Source: an uncultured Selenomonadales bacterium
GTDB lineage: Bacteria; Bacillota; Negativicutes; Acidaminococcales; Acidaminococcaceae
Direction: 5' to 3'
Length of the DNA stretch: 64,000 nt
NCBI GenBank assembly: GCA_900315345.1
Contig: OMYP01000004.1
Coordinates: 97,922-161,921 of the forward strand
Part shown: positions 41,561-50,078 of the stretch, piece by piece
Numbering within the stretch: the stretch's first letter is position 1
Layout: each line of letters begins with the position of its first letter
Notes under the pieces: model-generated
What the model was told of the DNA's origin: nothing
Databases searched by the model: none
What the model saw: the letters and a program-made list of their open reading frames with translations, nothing else
Program-made: the position numbers and the translations under genes

Positions 41561-44095
41561 ATGACCATGACAAAGAGAAGAACGAAAAAGTATTTGGCGG
41601 CGCGGATTGTTTGTTCATTAGTGTTAGGCGCCTATCTTGTTGGCGGTTATTGTGAACCGGTAGCGTTTGGGGCGCCGGGGAAAATTACAGACGACAGCTA
41701 TGTCAATGGTACCTTTGATGGCGAGGTTGATGGTGCAACGATAAAGGGCAATGGTGCATATGCACCGGGTGATGAAGCCACAGCCTGGGGTTATAAAACA
41801 ACAGCCTCGGGTGAAGATGCCACGGCTTGGGGAGTATTGGTTACTGCGTCCGGGATAGAGTCTTCCGCCTGGGGTTATAAAACAACAGCCTCGGGTGAAG
41901 ATGCCACGGCCTGGGGAATATTGACAACAGCAGATGGTATCAATTCGACATCTTGGGGTACTAAAACAACAGCCTCGGGTGAAGATGCTACAGTCTGGGG
42001 AATAGATACAAAGGCATTAGGCGAAACATCTACGGCTTGGGGTGCAGGAACAACGGCATCTGCAACTAGGGCTACAGCTTGGGGAGTTGATACAAAAGCA
42101 TCTGGTAATCGTTCTACTGCCTGGGGTCAGTTGGCAGAAGCTGGGGGTGAAAACTCTACTGCTTGGGGAACAAACACAAGAGCATCTGCAAAACAAGCCA
42201 CAGCCTGGGGTTCACGTGCAACGGCTTCCGGCCATACTTCTACTGCCTGGGGCTGGCTTACAGAGGCATCTGCAAGGAGGGCAACAGCCTGGGGCAATGC
42301 ATCAGTAGCGTCTGGTGCTGCTTCTACAGCCTGGGGCGGTTATTATTATCATCCTGATGAAGATCCGGAAGCAGAAATATATCACAAAGGCGGTACAGCT
42401 AGTGGCATCGCCTCTACAGCCTTTGGCATGGAAACAACGGCCAGCGGCGACGGCGCTACGGCCTGGGGCGGTTGGTATGACGGTAGTACGGCATGGAAAG
42501 GCGGCACAGCCAGCGGCAAAGGTTCTACGGCGTTTGGCTATAATACGACGGCCGACGGCAAAGCTTCCACAGCCTTTGGCTGGGGTGCAAAAGCCAGTGA
42601 AGAAGGTTCCACGGCGTTTGGTTTTGGTACAGCAGCCGAGGGCCACTATTCCACGGCGTTTGGTACTGGAACAACAGCCAGCGGCGAAGATTCCACTGCA
42701 TTTGGGTATCAGTCTGAAGCCAGCGGCCATGAATCCACTGCGTTTGGTATTAAAACAATAGCCAGCGGTAACGGCGCTACGGCCTGGGGTGGTTATTATA
42801 ATTCTCCAACGGATTACAAGAATGGCGGAAAGGCCGACGGCAAAGCGTCTACGGCGTTTGGTATAGGAACAACAGCCAGTGGCGAAGGCGCTACAGCCTG
42901 GGGCAACAAGTCTGTCGCCAGCGGTGACTATTCTACAGCGTTCGGCGATTCGTCCAAGGCAGAGGCGGAAAATTCACTGGCGGCGTTGGGGGGCACAGTA
43001 GAAACGGCGGCAACTAATTCCGCGGCCATCGGCAAAGGTGCAACAGCTAGTGTTGCAGACGCAATTGCTTTAGGCAGCGAAGCCGTAGCTTCGGTTGACA
43101 AAGGTATGGCCGGTTACAATCCGGCAACGGGCACAACTTCGACAGATACTTCCGGCGCATGGAAATCCACCCATGCGGCGATATCCATCGGTACATCAGA
43201 CGGTTCCGTGACCCGCCAGATCACTGGCGTAGCGGCCGGTTTTGCAGATACCGACGCTGTCAACGTGGCCCAGCTGAAAGCAATTGCCAGCAGTGCGGTT
43301 TATACAGCCGGAGACGGTATTGACATAACAGATAATAAGGTGAGCGTGAAAGCAAACACAGATGATTTTGGTTTTGACTCCGCAACGTTAACCTTGAAGA
43401 AAGACGGCGTGGTAGCGTCTGGTAATAAAGGCATTGTCACCGGCGGCACGGTATACAGTGAAGTGCGCCCGGCAGACGGAACGTATGTGAAGGCTGCGAA
43501 TACTACAGCGGCAAATCTTGGCGCATTGGATAAACAGGTTGACCAGAATACGAACGATATCAAAACAAACGCAGACGGCATCAAAGATTTGGACGGTCGC
43601 GTAACGCAGAACGAAAACGATATTGCGGATTTGAAGGCCAATGGCAGTGCTGACATGACTGCGGTGAACCACCGCATCAGCAACCTGGACAGCAAGATCA
43701 ACAAGGTAGGCGCAGGGGCGGCGGCTTTGGCAGCTCTGCATCCGCTGGATACGGATAACAAGTTCACTATGGCGGCGGGCTTCGGCAATTACCGTAACGC
43801 CAACGCTATGGCACTGGGCATGTTCTACCGTCCTACGGATAAGGTGATGTTCAGTGTAGGCGGCAGCATGGGCAACGGTGAGAACATGATCAACGCAGGC
43901 GTATCCTTCGCTCTGGATAAAGGCGTTACAACCAGCAAGGCGGCCATGGCGAAACAGATTACAAATCTTTCGGAAGAAAATAAATCAATAAAAGCAGAAA
44001 ATGCGGAAATGAAAGAAAAACTGGATGCCCAGGGCTCTGAAATTGCGGCCCTGAAAGAAGCCTTGGCCCGTCTGGAAGCAAAAGTAGGCAAGTAA
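41561..44095 (+). CDS. Trimeric autotransporter adhesin, YadA family
   Basis: 844 aa. A signal peptide ends near residue 38 (VAFGA). The head (about 70-490) has some 27 YadA-type repeats of about 14 residues built on TAWG/TAFG and ASG. A neck (AVNVAQLKAIASS, about 570) and coiled-coil stalk follow, then the YadA anchor (about 720-790; LHPLDTDNKFTMAAGFGNYR, NAMALGMFYRP, INAGVSFAL), which forms the outer-membrane barrel as a trimer. Unlike typical members, which end with the last barrel strand, about 55 residues of coiled coil follow (ENKSIKAENAEMKEKLDAQG). The domain should face the periplasm. It is likely an adhesin. GGAGG precedes the ATG. Confidence 0.93.
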   Translation: MTMTKRRTKKYLAARIVCSLVLGAYLVGGYCEPVAFGAPGKITDDSYVNGTFDGEVDGATIKGNGAYAPGDEATAWGYKTTASGEDATAWGVLVTASGIESSAWGYKTTASGEDATAWGILTTADGINSTSWGTKTTASGEDATVWGIDTKALGETSTAWGAGTTASATRATAWGVDTKASGNRSTAWGQLAEAGGENSTAWGTNTRASAKQATAWGSRATASGHTSTAWGWLTEASARRATAWGNASVASGAASTAWGGYYYHPDEDPEAEIYHKGGTASGIASTAFGMETTASGDGATAWGGWYDGSTAWKGGTASGKGSTAFGYNTTADGKASTAFGWGAKASEEGSTAFGFGTAAEGHYSTAFGTGTTASGEDSTAFGYQSEASGHESTAFGIKTIASGNGATAWGGYYNSPTDYKNGGKADGKASTAFGIGTTASGEGATAWGNKSVASGDYSTAFGDSSKAEAENSLAALGGTVETAATNSAAIGKGATASVADAIALGSEAVASVDKGMAGYNPATGTTSTDTSGAWKSTHAAISIGTSDGSVTRQITGVAAGFADTDAVNVAQLKAIASSAVYTAGDGIDITDNKVSVKANTDDFGFDSATLTLKKDGVVASGNKGIVTGGTVYSEVRPADGTYVKAANTTAANLGALDKQVDQNTNDIKTNADGIKDLDGRVTQNENDIADLKANGSADMTAVNHRISNLDSKINKVGAGAAALAALHPLDTDNKFTMAAGFGNYRNANAMALGMFYRPTDKVMFSVGGSMGNGENMINAGVSFALDKGVTTSKAAMAKQITNLSEENKSIKAENAEMKEKLDAQGSEIAALKEALARLEAKVGK

Positions 44096-44135
44096 AATAG
44101 TATAATAGTATGCAACACTATATTCCCTGACATTC

Positions 44136-44177
44136 AGATTCCCGTCCTCAGCTAAAAGAAGGGCGGGAATCTTTTAT
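44136..44177 (+). terminator. Terminator of the autotransporter gene
   Basis: AGATTCCCGTCC pairs with GGGCGGGAATCT across a 14-nt loop, then TTTATAT. Confidence 0.85.
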
Positions 44178-44290
44178 ATGGTAACAGCTAACTTTAACTA
44201 TATGTTCCGGATTGTATATTTCACGAATTGTTCACATTGTTGCCTGAAATGAGTGGGTTTGGTTAATAATTAAGGGGTTTTATTAAAAAT

Positions 44291-44308
44291 TGTGAATTAC
44301 ATTTCACA
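44291..44308. promoter_or_regulatory. 18-bp palindrome, CRP/FNR-like operator
   Basis: TGTGAATTACATTTCACA has the same TGTGAA-N6-TTCACA form as the site at 24448-24465. It lies about 70 bp upstream of the hicAB -35 box in a gene-free stretch (44178-44378) that contains nothing else I can name. Confidence 0.5.
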
Positions 44309-44378
44309 AAAATCATAAAAAAAGACTGTGTTTTGTCGGAATCCTACTTTAAAATCGAAGATGCAATATATTATTTAC

Positions 44379-44407
44379 TTGACACACGCACGCAATGTGT
44401 ATATATT
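44379..44407 (+). promoter_or_regulatory. hicAB promoter with operator-like repeat
   Basis: TTGACA (44379-44384), 17-bp spacer, TATATT (44402-44407). The spacer contains the interrupted inverted repeat ACAC...GTGT (ACACGCACGCAATGTGT), a plausible site for the HicB helix-turn-helix. Confidence 0.8.
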
Positions 44408-44427
44408 AGTTATGAAAGGGATTCTGT

Positions 44428-44613
44428 ATGACAGTAGCGGAGTTAAAGCGGAAGCTGAGGAAATATAAATGTGTTTTTGTTCAACATGGCGGAAGCCATG
44501 ATGAATGGTATAGTCCGATTACCGGGAAGTCATTCCGTGTACCGAGGCACGATTCACAGGAATTAAAGACAGGAACCGCAGAAGCAATCATGAAACAGGC
44601 CGGTATTAAATAA
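44428..44613 (+). CDS. hicA: HicA toxin, mRNA interferase
   Basis: 61 aa, normal length. The double-stranded-RNA-binding-like fold with the active His in QHGGSHDEWYSP and the final Gly-Thr-containing helix are typical. It cleaves mRNA until bound by HicB. It starts 20 bp before the partner gene's ribosome-binding region; AAAGGG precedes the ATG at the right distance. Confidence 0.9.
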   Translation: MTVAELKRKLRKYKCVFVQHGGSHDEWYSPITGKSFRVPRHDSQELKTGTAEAIMKQAGIK

Positions 44614-44632
44614 CGGTGAAAGGAGTTCACTA

Positions 44633-45079
44633 ATGGCTAAATATACATATCCTGCTATATTTGAAAAAGATGAAACAGGGGGATACGTCATCACATTTCC
44701 TGATTGGGAAGGAGCTACGCAAGGTGAAACCATTACAGAAGCAATGGAGATGGCGACAGATTTCCTGGGGCTGACCTGCTGGGATGCGGAACATTATAAC
44801 GAAACGATTCCAGATCCAACGCCCATTGAATCGATAAAGGCTCCTGAGGGGGGATTTGTGAATTTGATTTATGCAGATACAGCCGCATATCAAAAGGTAA
44901 TTGACAGGGAAAACAATCCGATTAAGGCGGCAAGGGAAAAGGCCGGAATGTCGTTAAAGGAGCTGTCGGTTTTGCTGAATGCGCCGTATCGGACAGTTCA
45001 GGACTGGAACGCGGGGCGCAGGACGCCGCCAAAGTGGATACAGAAATTGATCGTTGAAAAAATAGAAAATGCTATATAA
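44633..45079 (+). CDS. hicB: HicB antitoxin with XRE DNA-binding domain
   Basis: 148 aa. Residues 1-80 form the HicB domain (YPAIFEKDETGGYVITFPDW, then QGETITEAMEMATDFLGLTC). Residues about 95-145 form a helix-turn-helix (AAREKAGMSLKELSVLLNAP, TVQDWNAGRRTPP). It neutralises HicA and represses the operon. GGAG precedes the ATG 19 bp after hicA. A strong terminator follows. Confidence 0.92.
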   Translation: MAKYTYPAIFEKDETGGYVITFPDWEGATQGETITEAMEMATDFLGLTCWDAEHYNETIPDPTPIESIKAPEGGFVNLIYADTAAYQKVIDRENNPIKAAREKAGMSLKELSVLLNAPYRTVQDWNAGRRTPPKWIQKLIVEKIENAI

Positions 45080-45093
45080 AATAAAAAAGTTTT

Positions 45094-45141
45094 AGCTGTC
45101 AAGCAAAAATACTTGACAGCTTTCTTTTCTGCGTGTATAAT
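45094..45141 (+). terminator. hicB terminator that contains the next operon's promoter
   Basis: AGCTGTCAAG (45094-45103) and CTTGACAGCT (45112-45121) form a perfect 10-bp stem followed by TTCTTTTCT. The downstream arm contains TTGACA (45113-45118), which is spaced 17 bp from TATAAT (45136-45141). One stretch thus ends hicAB and starts ylxM-ffh. Confidence 0.85.
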
Positions 45142-45175
45142 GCTCATGTTGAGCAGAAGGGAATGAAACCGCAAC

Positions 45176-45541
45176 ATGGCAGCAAATGATTTTAACGACC
45201 GCATCCGTTTCGGCAGTCTGTACGAAACCTATGGTGCGTTGCTGACAAAAAAGCAGCAACAGTGTTTGGAGCTGTATTTCTGCGAGGACTATTCCCTGGC
45301 CGAGATTGCCGAGGAGATGCAGGTTTCCCGGCAGGCTGTCCATGATCTGCTGAAGCGTGTGGAGCAGACCCTGGAGCATTACGAAAAAATACTGGGCTTT
45401 TTGCAGCGCATGGAAAAAACCAGGAAGCTGACGGCAGAGGCGGAAGCGATCCTCGACAGCGCAGGCAAAAAGCAGGACGATAAAAATTGGAACCGTTTAC
45501 GGGAAATATTGGAAAAATTGCGGGAAACGCAGGAAAATTAA
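45176..45541 (+). CDS. ylxM: YlxM-family SRP-operon regulator
   Basis: 121 aa. A sigma-70 region 4-like helix-turn-helix ([20 protein letters not shown]) and a coiled-coil C-terminus fit YlxM (UPF0122). The family always precedes ffh and has been linked to SRP function. The ATG has GGGAATG upstream. It is the first gene of the SRP-ribosome operon. Confidence 0.93.
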   Translation: MAANDFNDRIRFGSLYETYGALLTKKQQQCLELYFCEDYSLAEIAEEMQVSRQAVHDLLKRVEQTLEHYEKILGFLQRMEKTRKLTAEAEAILDSAGKKQDDKNWNRLREILEKLRETQEN

Positions 45542-45577
45542 CCGGCGTTTCCGGATGGAATGAAAGCAGGTAACCAA

Positions 45578-46927
45578 ATGGCTTTTGAGAGTTTATCCGA
45601 ACGGCTGCAGAACGCCATCAAGATGTTCCGCGGCACCAAGGAGATCACGGAGGAGGACCTGAAGGCGCCGCTGCGTGAAGTGCGCATGGCGCTGCTGGAG
45701 GCCGACGTAAATTTCAAAGTTGTAAAAAACTTTGTGGCTAAAATCAAAGAGCGGGCCTTAGGGGCGGAGATCCAGCAGAACCTGAGCCCCAGCCAGCAGA
45801 TCATCAAGATCGTTGACGAAGAACTGACAGAACTGCTGGGTGGCACCCAGGTGAAGCTGACGGTAGCGGATAAGCCTCCCACCATCATCATGCTGGTAGG
45901 TCTCCAGGGTACTGGTAAGACTACCACCGTTGGCAAGCTGGCTTACAACCTGAAACGGAAAAAGAAGAGCCCCTTGCTGGTAGCCGCCGACGTATACCGT
46001 CCCGCTGCTATTACCCAGCTGCAGGTGCTGGGGGAACAGGTAGGCGTTCCCGTGTTTTCTCTGGGCAACGAGGTTTCCCCGGTAGAGATTGCCCGTCAGT
46101 CTCTGGACAAGGCGGCCCATCTGGCCTGCGATACCATCATTATCGATACCGCCGGCCGTCTGCATATCGACGAAAAGCTCATGGAAGAGCTGCAGAACAT
46201 CAAAGCGGCGGTACAGCCTCATGAAATACTGCTGACAGTGGATGCCATGACCGGTCAGGACGCGGTCACGGTAGCCGATACCTTTAATAAAGACCTGGGC
46301 CTTACAGGCCTTGTAGTTACTAAGCTGGACGGCGACGCCCGGGGCGGCGCGGTGCTTTCCGTAAGGGAAGTGACAGGCTGTCCGGTGAAGTTCGTGGGCA
46401 TGGGCGAAAAGCTGGATGCGCTGGAACCTTTCTATCCGGACCGCATGGCTTCCCGTATCCTGGGCATGGGGGATATCCTGTCCCTTATTGATAAGATCAA
46501 GGATACCACGGATCTGGCCAAAGTGCTGGAAGCGGAAAAGAAGATCAAAAGGGATGAGTTCACTCTGGAGCAGTTCCTGGAACAGATGCAGCAGATCAAG
46601 AAACTTGGCTCTCTGGACACCATCCTGGGCATGATCCCCGGCATGGGGGGTATCAGCCAAAAGCTGAAGGAAGCCAATGTGGACGAGAAGGAATTCGCCA
46701 GGGTAGAGGCCATCATCCGTTCCATGACGCCGAAAGAGAGACAGAGACCGGAGATCATCAACGGCAGCCGCCGGAAGCGCATCGCCGCCGGCAGCGGCAT
46801 GAAGGTCCAGGATGTGAACCGCCTGCTGAAGAATTTCGACGACAGCAAGAAGCTGATGAAAAAGATGCAGGGTATGGCCAAGTTTGCTTCAAAGGGCGGC
46901 AAGATGCTTCCCTTTATGCATAAATAA
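45578..46927 (+). CDS. ffh: Signal recognition particle protein Ffh
   Basis: 449 aa from the ATG at 45578 (AFESLSERLQ), with AGGT 7 nt upstream; an ATG 18 bp earlier is less likely. NG domain: GLQGTGKTTTVGKLA, DTAGRLHIDE, TKLDGDARGGA. The C-terminal M domain (from about 300) has the methionine-rich groove (MIPGMGG) and the 4.5S RNA-binding SGSG-like loop (RRKRIAAGSGMKVQDVNRLL). It binds signal sequences on the ribosome and delivers them to FtsY. Confidence 0.97.
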   Translation: MAFESLSERLQNAIKMFRGTKEITEEDLKAPLREVRMALLEADVNFKVVKNFVAKIKERALGAEIQQNLSPSQQIIKIVDEELTELLGGTQVKLTVADKPPTIIMLVGLQGTGKTTTVGKLAYNLKRKKKSPLLVAADVYRPAAITQLQVLGEQVGVPVFSLGNEVSPVEIARQSLDKAAHLACDTIIIDTAGRLHIDEKLMEELQNIKAAVQPHEILLTVDAMTGQDAVTVADTFNKDLGLTGLVVTKLDGDARGGAVLSVREVTGCPVKFVGMGEKLDALEPFYPDRMASRILGMGDILSLIDKIKDTTDLAKVLEAEKKIKRDEFTLEQFLEQMQQIKKLGSLDTILGMIPGMGGISQKLKEANVDEKEFARVEAIIRSMTPKERQRPEIINGSRRKRIAAGSGMKVQDVNRLLKNFDDSKKLMKKMQGMAKFASKGGKMLPFMHK

Positions 46928-47038
46928 AGCATGAAAGAGCCGGGATTCCGAACCGTCCGGTCCGGATGAAAGGGCTTTCAGAATAAAGTTAGAATCAATC
47001 ATAATTTTGAATGTTCATTGTAAGGAGGTGAAACAGAA

Positions 47039-47311
47039 ATGGCAGTAAAGATCCGTTTAAAACGTATGGGCGCTAAAAAAGCTCCTTTCTATCGTGTAGT
47101 TGTTGCTGACGCTCGTTCCCCGCGTGACGGCAAATTCATCGAAACCATCGGCACCTACGATCCTACCGTAAATCCGGCCGCTGTAAAGATCGACGAAGAA
47201 AAAGCAATGAAATGGATGGGCAACGGCGCACAGCCGACCGATACCGTGAAGAACCTGTTCCAGAAGCAGGGCATCATGAAAAAATTCGCTGAAACGAAAA
47301 ACGCAAAGTAA
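47039..47311 (+). CDS. rpsP: 30S ribosomal protein S16
   Basis: 90 aa starting [20 protein letters not shown], the canonical S16 N-terminus, then GTYDP. An ideal TAAGGAGGTGAAAC site precedes the ATG. It is needed for assembly of the 30S body. Confidence 0.98.
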   Translation: MAVKIRLKRMGAKKAPFYRVVVADARSPRDGKFIETIGTYDPTVNPAAVKIDEEKAMKWMGNGAQPTDTVKNLFQKQGIMKKFAETKNAK

Positions 47312-47330
47312 GTAAAGGGGCGTGGTTTGC

Positions 47331-47558
47331 ATGAAGGAATTGGTAGAAGTTATGGCCAAATCTCTGGTTAGCAATCCGTCTGCAGTGACAGTGGAGGAGG
47401 AAACAACCGGTACAACTACTGTACTCCGCCTCCATGTTGCCCCTGATGATATGGGTAAAGTGATTGGCAAGCAGGGCCGTATCGCCAAGGCGATCCGTTC
47501 TGTAATGAAAGCGGTTGCGACCCGTGAGAATGTGAAAGTTATCGTAGAGATTGAGTAA
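47331..47558 (+). CDS. khpA: KH-domain RNA-binding protein KhpA
   Basis: 75 aa from the ATG at 47331. A single KH domain with the GKQG loop (DDMGKVIGKQGRIAKAIRSV). The partner KhpB is not in this window. It sits between rpsP and rimM as in most Firmicutes. A GTG 9 bp upstream is an alternative start. Confidence 0.95.
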   Translation: MKELVEVMAKSLVSNPSAVTVEEETTGTTTVLRLHVAPDDMGKVIGKQGRIAKAIRSVMKAVATRENVKVIVEIE

Positions 47559-47598
47559 CGCGGAAAGAATCGTAATTGTAGCGTAAAGGTGGTACATT

Positions 47599-48009
47599 AT
47601 GGCAGATTCTATGTGGATTCGCGTACCGGTAGCCATTAAGGCGAAAGTTACCGAAGATTTAAAACTGAAAATTATTGGAGATCTCCAAAACACGATAAAA
47701 CAAATGGAATTGGACCTGAACCAGTTTGATTTCCAGGCCAAACAGGTCATGAATCAGGCTGCGAACGATCTTTCTGCGGCTCCCCGCCTGCGTGAACAGA
47801 TTGAAGTAGAACGCAAAAAACGCACTGATGCCAAAGCGGAAGCGGAAGCACAGCTGAAACAGGCACAGGAATTGCAGTTAGGCGCCGAAATCGGCTATGG
47901 CACTCCCATGGAGCGCATGGTTGAAGTAAAAGTAGGCGACAACCTGCAGGCTCTGATGGGTGCCGAAATCTTAACCGAAGACGGAAAAATCATTGCGTTC
48001 CGTATGTGA
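47599..48009 (+). CDS. ylqD: YlqD-family protein
   Basis: 136 aa. A strand-rich start (MWIRVPVAIKAKVTEDLK), a long coiled coil (about 30-95) and a short C-terminal beta domain match YlqD, a small family found in this operon whose role is unknown. AAAGGTGG precedes the ATG. Confidence 0.85.
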   Translation: MADSMWIRVPVAIKAKVTEDLKLKIIGDLQNTIKQMELDLNQFDFQAKQVMNQAANDLSAAPRLREQIEVERKKRTDAKAEAEAQLKQAQELQLGAEIGYGTPMERMVEVKVGDNLQALMGAEILTEDGKIIAFRM

Positions 48010-48016
48010 GAATAAG

Positions 48017-48523
48017 ATGGAACAAGTTGTATTAGGTAAAATCGTCGCTCCGCACGGTGTGCGGGGCGATTTACGTATTATGCCCCTTACCTCTAACCTG
48101 CAGCTGTTCATGGAGATGGGGTATCTGCTGCTGCCTGACGGGAAACGGCTGACGGTGAAACAGGCCCGTCCCCATAAAAACGTGATCATCGTCACAGCGG
48201 AAGAAATCACTTCCATTGAAGCGGTGGAGGCACTCCGGGGCAGGAAGGTTTCCGTATACCGGAAAGATATGCCGGAGCTGCCGGAAGGACGCTATTATGT
48301 AGGCGATCTGATCGGTCTTCCTGTTTTTGACGAAGAGGGAAAGCAGATCGGGACCTTTAAGGATGTTCTTCCTACGGGCAGCAGGGACGTATATGTTATT
48401 GCGCCTCCGGAAGGGAAAGATATCCTGGTGGCCAATATTCCGGACAATATCCGGGAGATCGACCTGCCTGGCAAGCGGATCGTTGTCCGTCTGCCGGAAT
48501 GGGATGATGAGGATATACGCTGA
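48017..48523 (+). CDS. rimM: 16S rRNA processing protein RimM
   Basis: 168 aa from the ATG at 48017 (EQVVLGKIVAPHGVRGDLRI). The N-terminal RimM domain is followed by the PRC-barrel (LPEGRYYVGDLIGLPVFDEE). It helps mature the 30S head together with S19. It starts 7 bp after ylqD. Confidence 0.96.
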   Translation: MEQVVLGKIVAPHGVRGDLRIMPLTSNLQLFMEMGYLLLPDGKRLTVKQARPHKNVIIVTAEEITSIEAVEALRGRKVSVYRKDMPELPEGRYYVGDLIGLPVFDEEGKQIGTFKDVLPTGSRDVYVIAPPEGKDILVANIPDNIREIDLPGKRIVVRLPEWDDEDIR

Positions 48524-48551
48524 GGCGTAGGGGTCATGAGGAACAGGCATT

Positions 48552-49289
48552 ATGAAATTTATATTTGTTACTCTGTTCCCGGAGCAGATAGAGGCGGCGG
48601 CTTTCCACAGCATGCTGAAGCGGGGGCTGGACGCAGGCCTCATTGAGATGGAATGCGTCAATCCACGGGATTTTTCCCTGGACAGGCATCATTCCGTTGA
48701 CGATGCACCCTTTGGGGGCGGCGTGGGCATGGTGCTGAAGCCGGAGCCTTTGGTGGAAGCCATCCGTGTGGCCAGGGCGAAAGTGCCGGGAGCACCGGTT
48801 CTGGCCATGAGTCCGGGCGGCGAGACCTTTAAGCAGTCCCTTGCGGAAAAATGGGCCCGGGAAGTACCCGGCCTGATCTTTGTCTGCGGCCACTACGAAG
48901 GATTTGACGAACGAATCTATCACTGGGTGGACATGAAGATAAGCATCGGCGACTTCGTCCTGACCGGCGGGGAGCTTCCCGCCCTCACCATCATGGACGC
49001 GGTAAGCCGGTTTGTGCCCGGGGTCCTGGGCAAGCTGGCCAGCGCGGAGGAAGATTCCTTCTCCAGCGGCCTCTTGGAATATCCCCAGTATACCCGTCCA
49101 GTGGTATTTGAAGGGATGGAGGTCCCGGAAGTGCTGCGGAACGGGAACCACAAGCTCATTGCGCTGTGGCGGCGCAAACAGGCCCTGAAAGCCACCCTGC
49201 TGTTGCGGCCTGACATGCTGCCGGCAGAACCGGATAAGCAGGATGCGAAGCTGTTGAAAGAAATCAGGGAAGAACTGGAAGCAGATTGA
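48552..49289 (+). CDS. trmD: tRNA (guanine-37-N1)-methyltransferase
   Basis: 245 aa. The SPOUT trefoil knot shows VCGHYEGFDERI, IGDFVLTGGELPAL and GLLEYPQYTRP. It methylates G37 next to the anticodon and prevents +1 frameshifting. The ATG at 48552 has GAGGAACAGG upstream. Last gene of the operon before the rplS promoter. Confidence 0.97.
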   Translation: MKFIFVTLFPEQIEAAAFHSMLKRGLDAGLIEMECVNPRDFSLDRHHSVDDAPFGGGVGMVLKPEPLVEAIRVARAKVPGAPVLAMSPGGETFKQSLAEKWAREVPGLIFVCGHYEGFDERIYHWVDMKISIGDFVLTGGELPALTIMDAVSRFVPGVLGKLASAEEDSFSSGLLEYPQYTRPVVFEGMEVPEVLRNGNHKLIALWRRKQALKATLLLRPDMLPAEPDKQDAKLLKEIREELEAD

Positions 49290-49407
49290 ATTATAATGCT
49301 TTCTGCGTAAGAGATGCCGTTCCATGCCGGAAAGGTTCGCTCCCTCGCAACGTTGCGGGGGCAGGAGAGAAGCCGGGTCATCTCTTAAAAAATAAATGAA
49401 AAAATGC

Positions 49408-49436
49408 TTGCAACTCTATACTATATGTGGTAAAAT
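49408..49436 (+). promoter_or_regulatory. rplS promoter
   Basis: TTGCAA (49408-49413), 17-bp spacer, TAAAAT (49431-49436), with a 70-nt leader before rplS. The preceding stretch (49300-49388) can fold into a long imperfect hairpin (AAGAGATG...CATCTCTT), which may end trmD transcription. Confidence 0.75.
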
Positions 49437-49513
49437 ATCACACGTGTAAAACGGACGGTCCGCTGTGCAGCACAAGTAAGTCGCATGAACGTCTATGAAT
49501 CTAGGAGGAAAAA

Positions 49514-49855
49514 ATGAACATCATTGAAGCACTGGATAAAGAACAGTTACGTTCTGATATCCCTGAGTTCCGTGCCGGCGACACCGTTAAAGTATATGTT
49601 AAGGTTGTTGAAGGTACCCGTGAACGCGTACAGTTATTTGAAGGCGTAGTAATTTCCCGGAGCGGTTCCGGTGTCCGCGAAATGTTTACCGTTCGCCGCA
49701 TTTCCTACGGCGTAGGCGTAGAAAGAACATTCCCGGTACACAGCCCGCGTCTGGAAAAGATCGTAGTAGCCCGTAAAGGTATCGTTCGCAGAGCAAAACT
49801 GTATTATCTGCGTAACCTCACCGGTAAAGCTGCTCGTATCCGCGAACGCCGCTAA
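49514..49855 (+). CDS. rplS: 50S ribosomal protein L19
   Basis: 113 aa. Family stretches are [20 protein letters not shown], the [20 protein letters not shown] segment (split here across residues 50-70) and [15 protein letters not shown]. It lies at the subunit interface of the 50S. An ideal AGGAGG site precedes the ATG. Confidence 0.98.
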   Translation: MNIIEALDKEQLRSDIPEFRAGDTVKVYVKVVEGTRERVQLFEGVVISRSGSGVREMFTVRRISYGVGVERTFPVHSPRLEKIVVARKGIVRRAKLYYLRNLTGKAARIRERR

Positions 49856-49868
49856 TATTGTGCTTGAA

Positions 49869-49896
49869 GGGGGCTGCAAAGGCAGTCCCCTTTTTT
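49869..49896 (+). terminator. rplS terminator
   Basis: GGGGGCTG / CAGTCCCC around a short loop, then six T. A 119-bp repeat unit starts 5 bp later. Confidence 0.9.
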
Positions 49897-49900
49897 ACTA

Positions 49901-50058
49901 TGCACGTCCAAGAAGCGAGCCAAAGGCGAAGCTGATTGGAAACGGGCATGTATATGCAGTGCACCGCAGAACGCAAGCCTGTGGCGCCGCGTGATGCGCA
50001 GTGCACAAGCCATAACTATTGCACGTCCAAGAAGCGAGCCCTCAGGGCAAGCTGATTA
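49901..50058 (+). repeat. 119-bp repeat, locus A (one unit plus a partial)
   Basis: One full unit (49901-50019) and the first 38 or so bases of a second (from 50020). Units begin TGCACGTCCAAGAAGCGAGCC and carry two paired regions: TGC(A/C)CGT with ACGGGCA, and GTGCACCGC with a GTGCAC near the end. The partial copy ends about 20 bp before lepB, so its sequence forms the lepB leader. Confidence 0.85.
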
Positions 50059-50078
50059 AGTATAAAGAGGGAAACTGT

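Noticed and set aside
41750..42960. Short regularly spaced repeats that might suggest a CRISPR array
   Set aside because: The period is about 42 bp in frame with the adhesin, both repeat and spacer encode YadA head units, and no cas genes are present.
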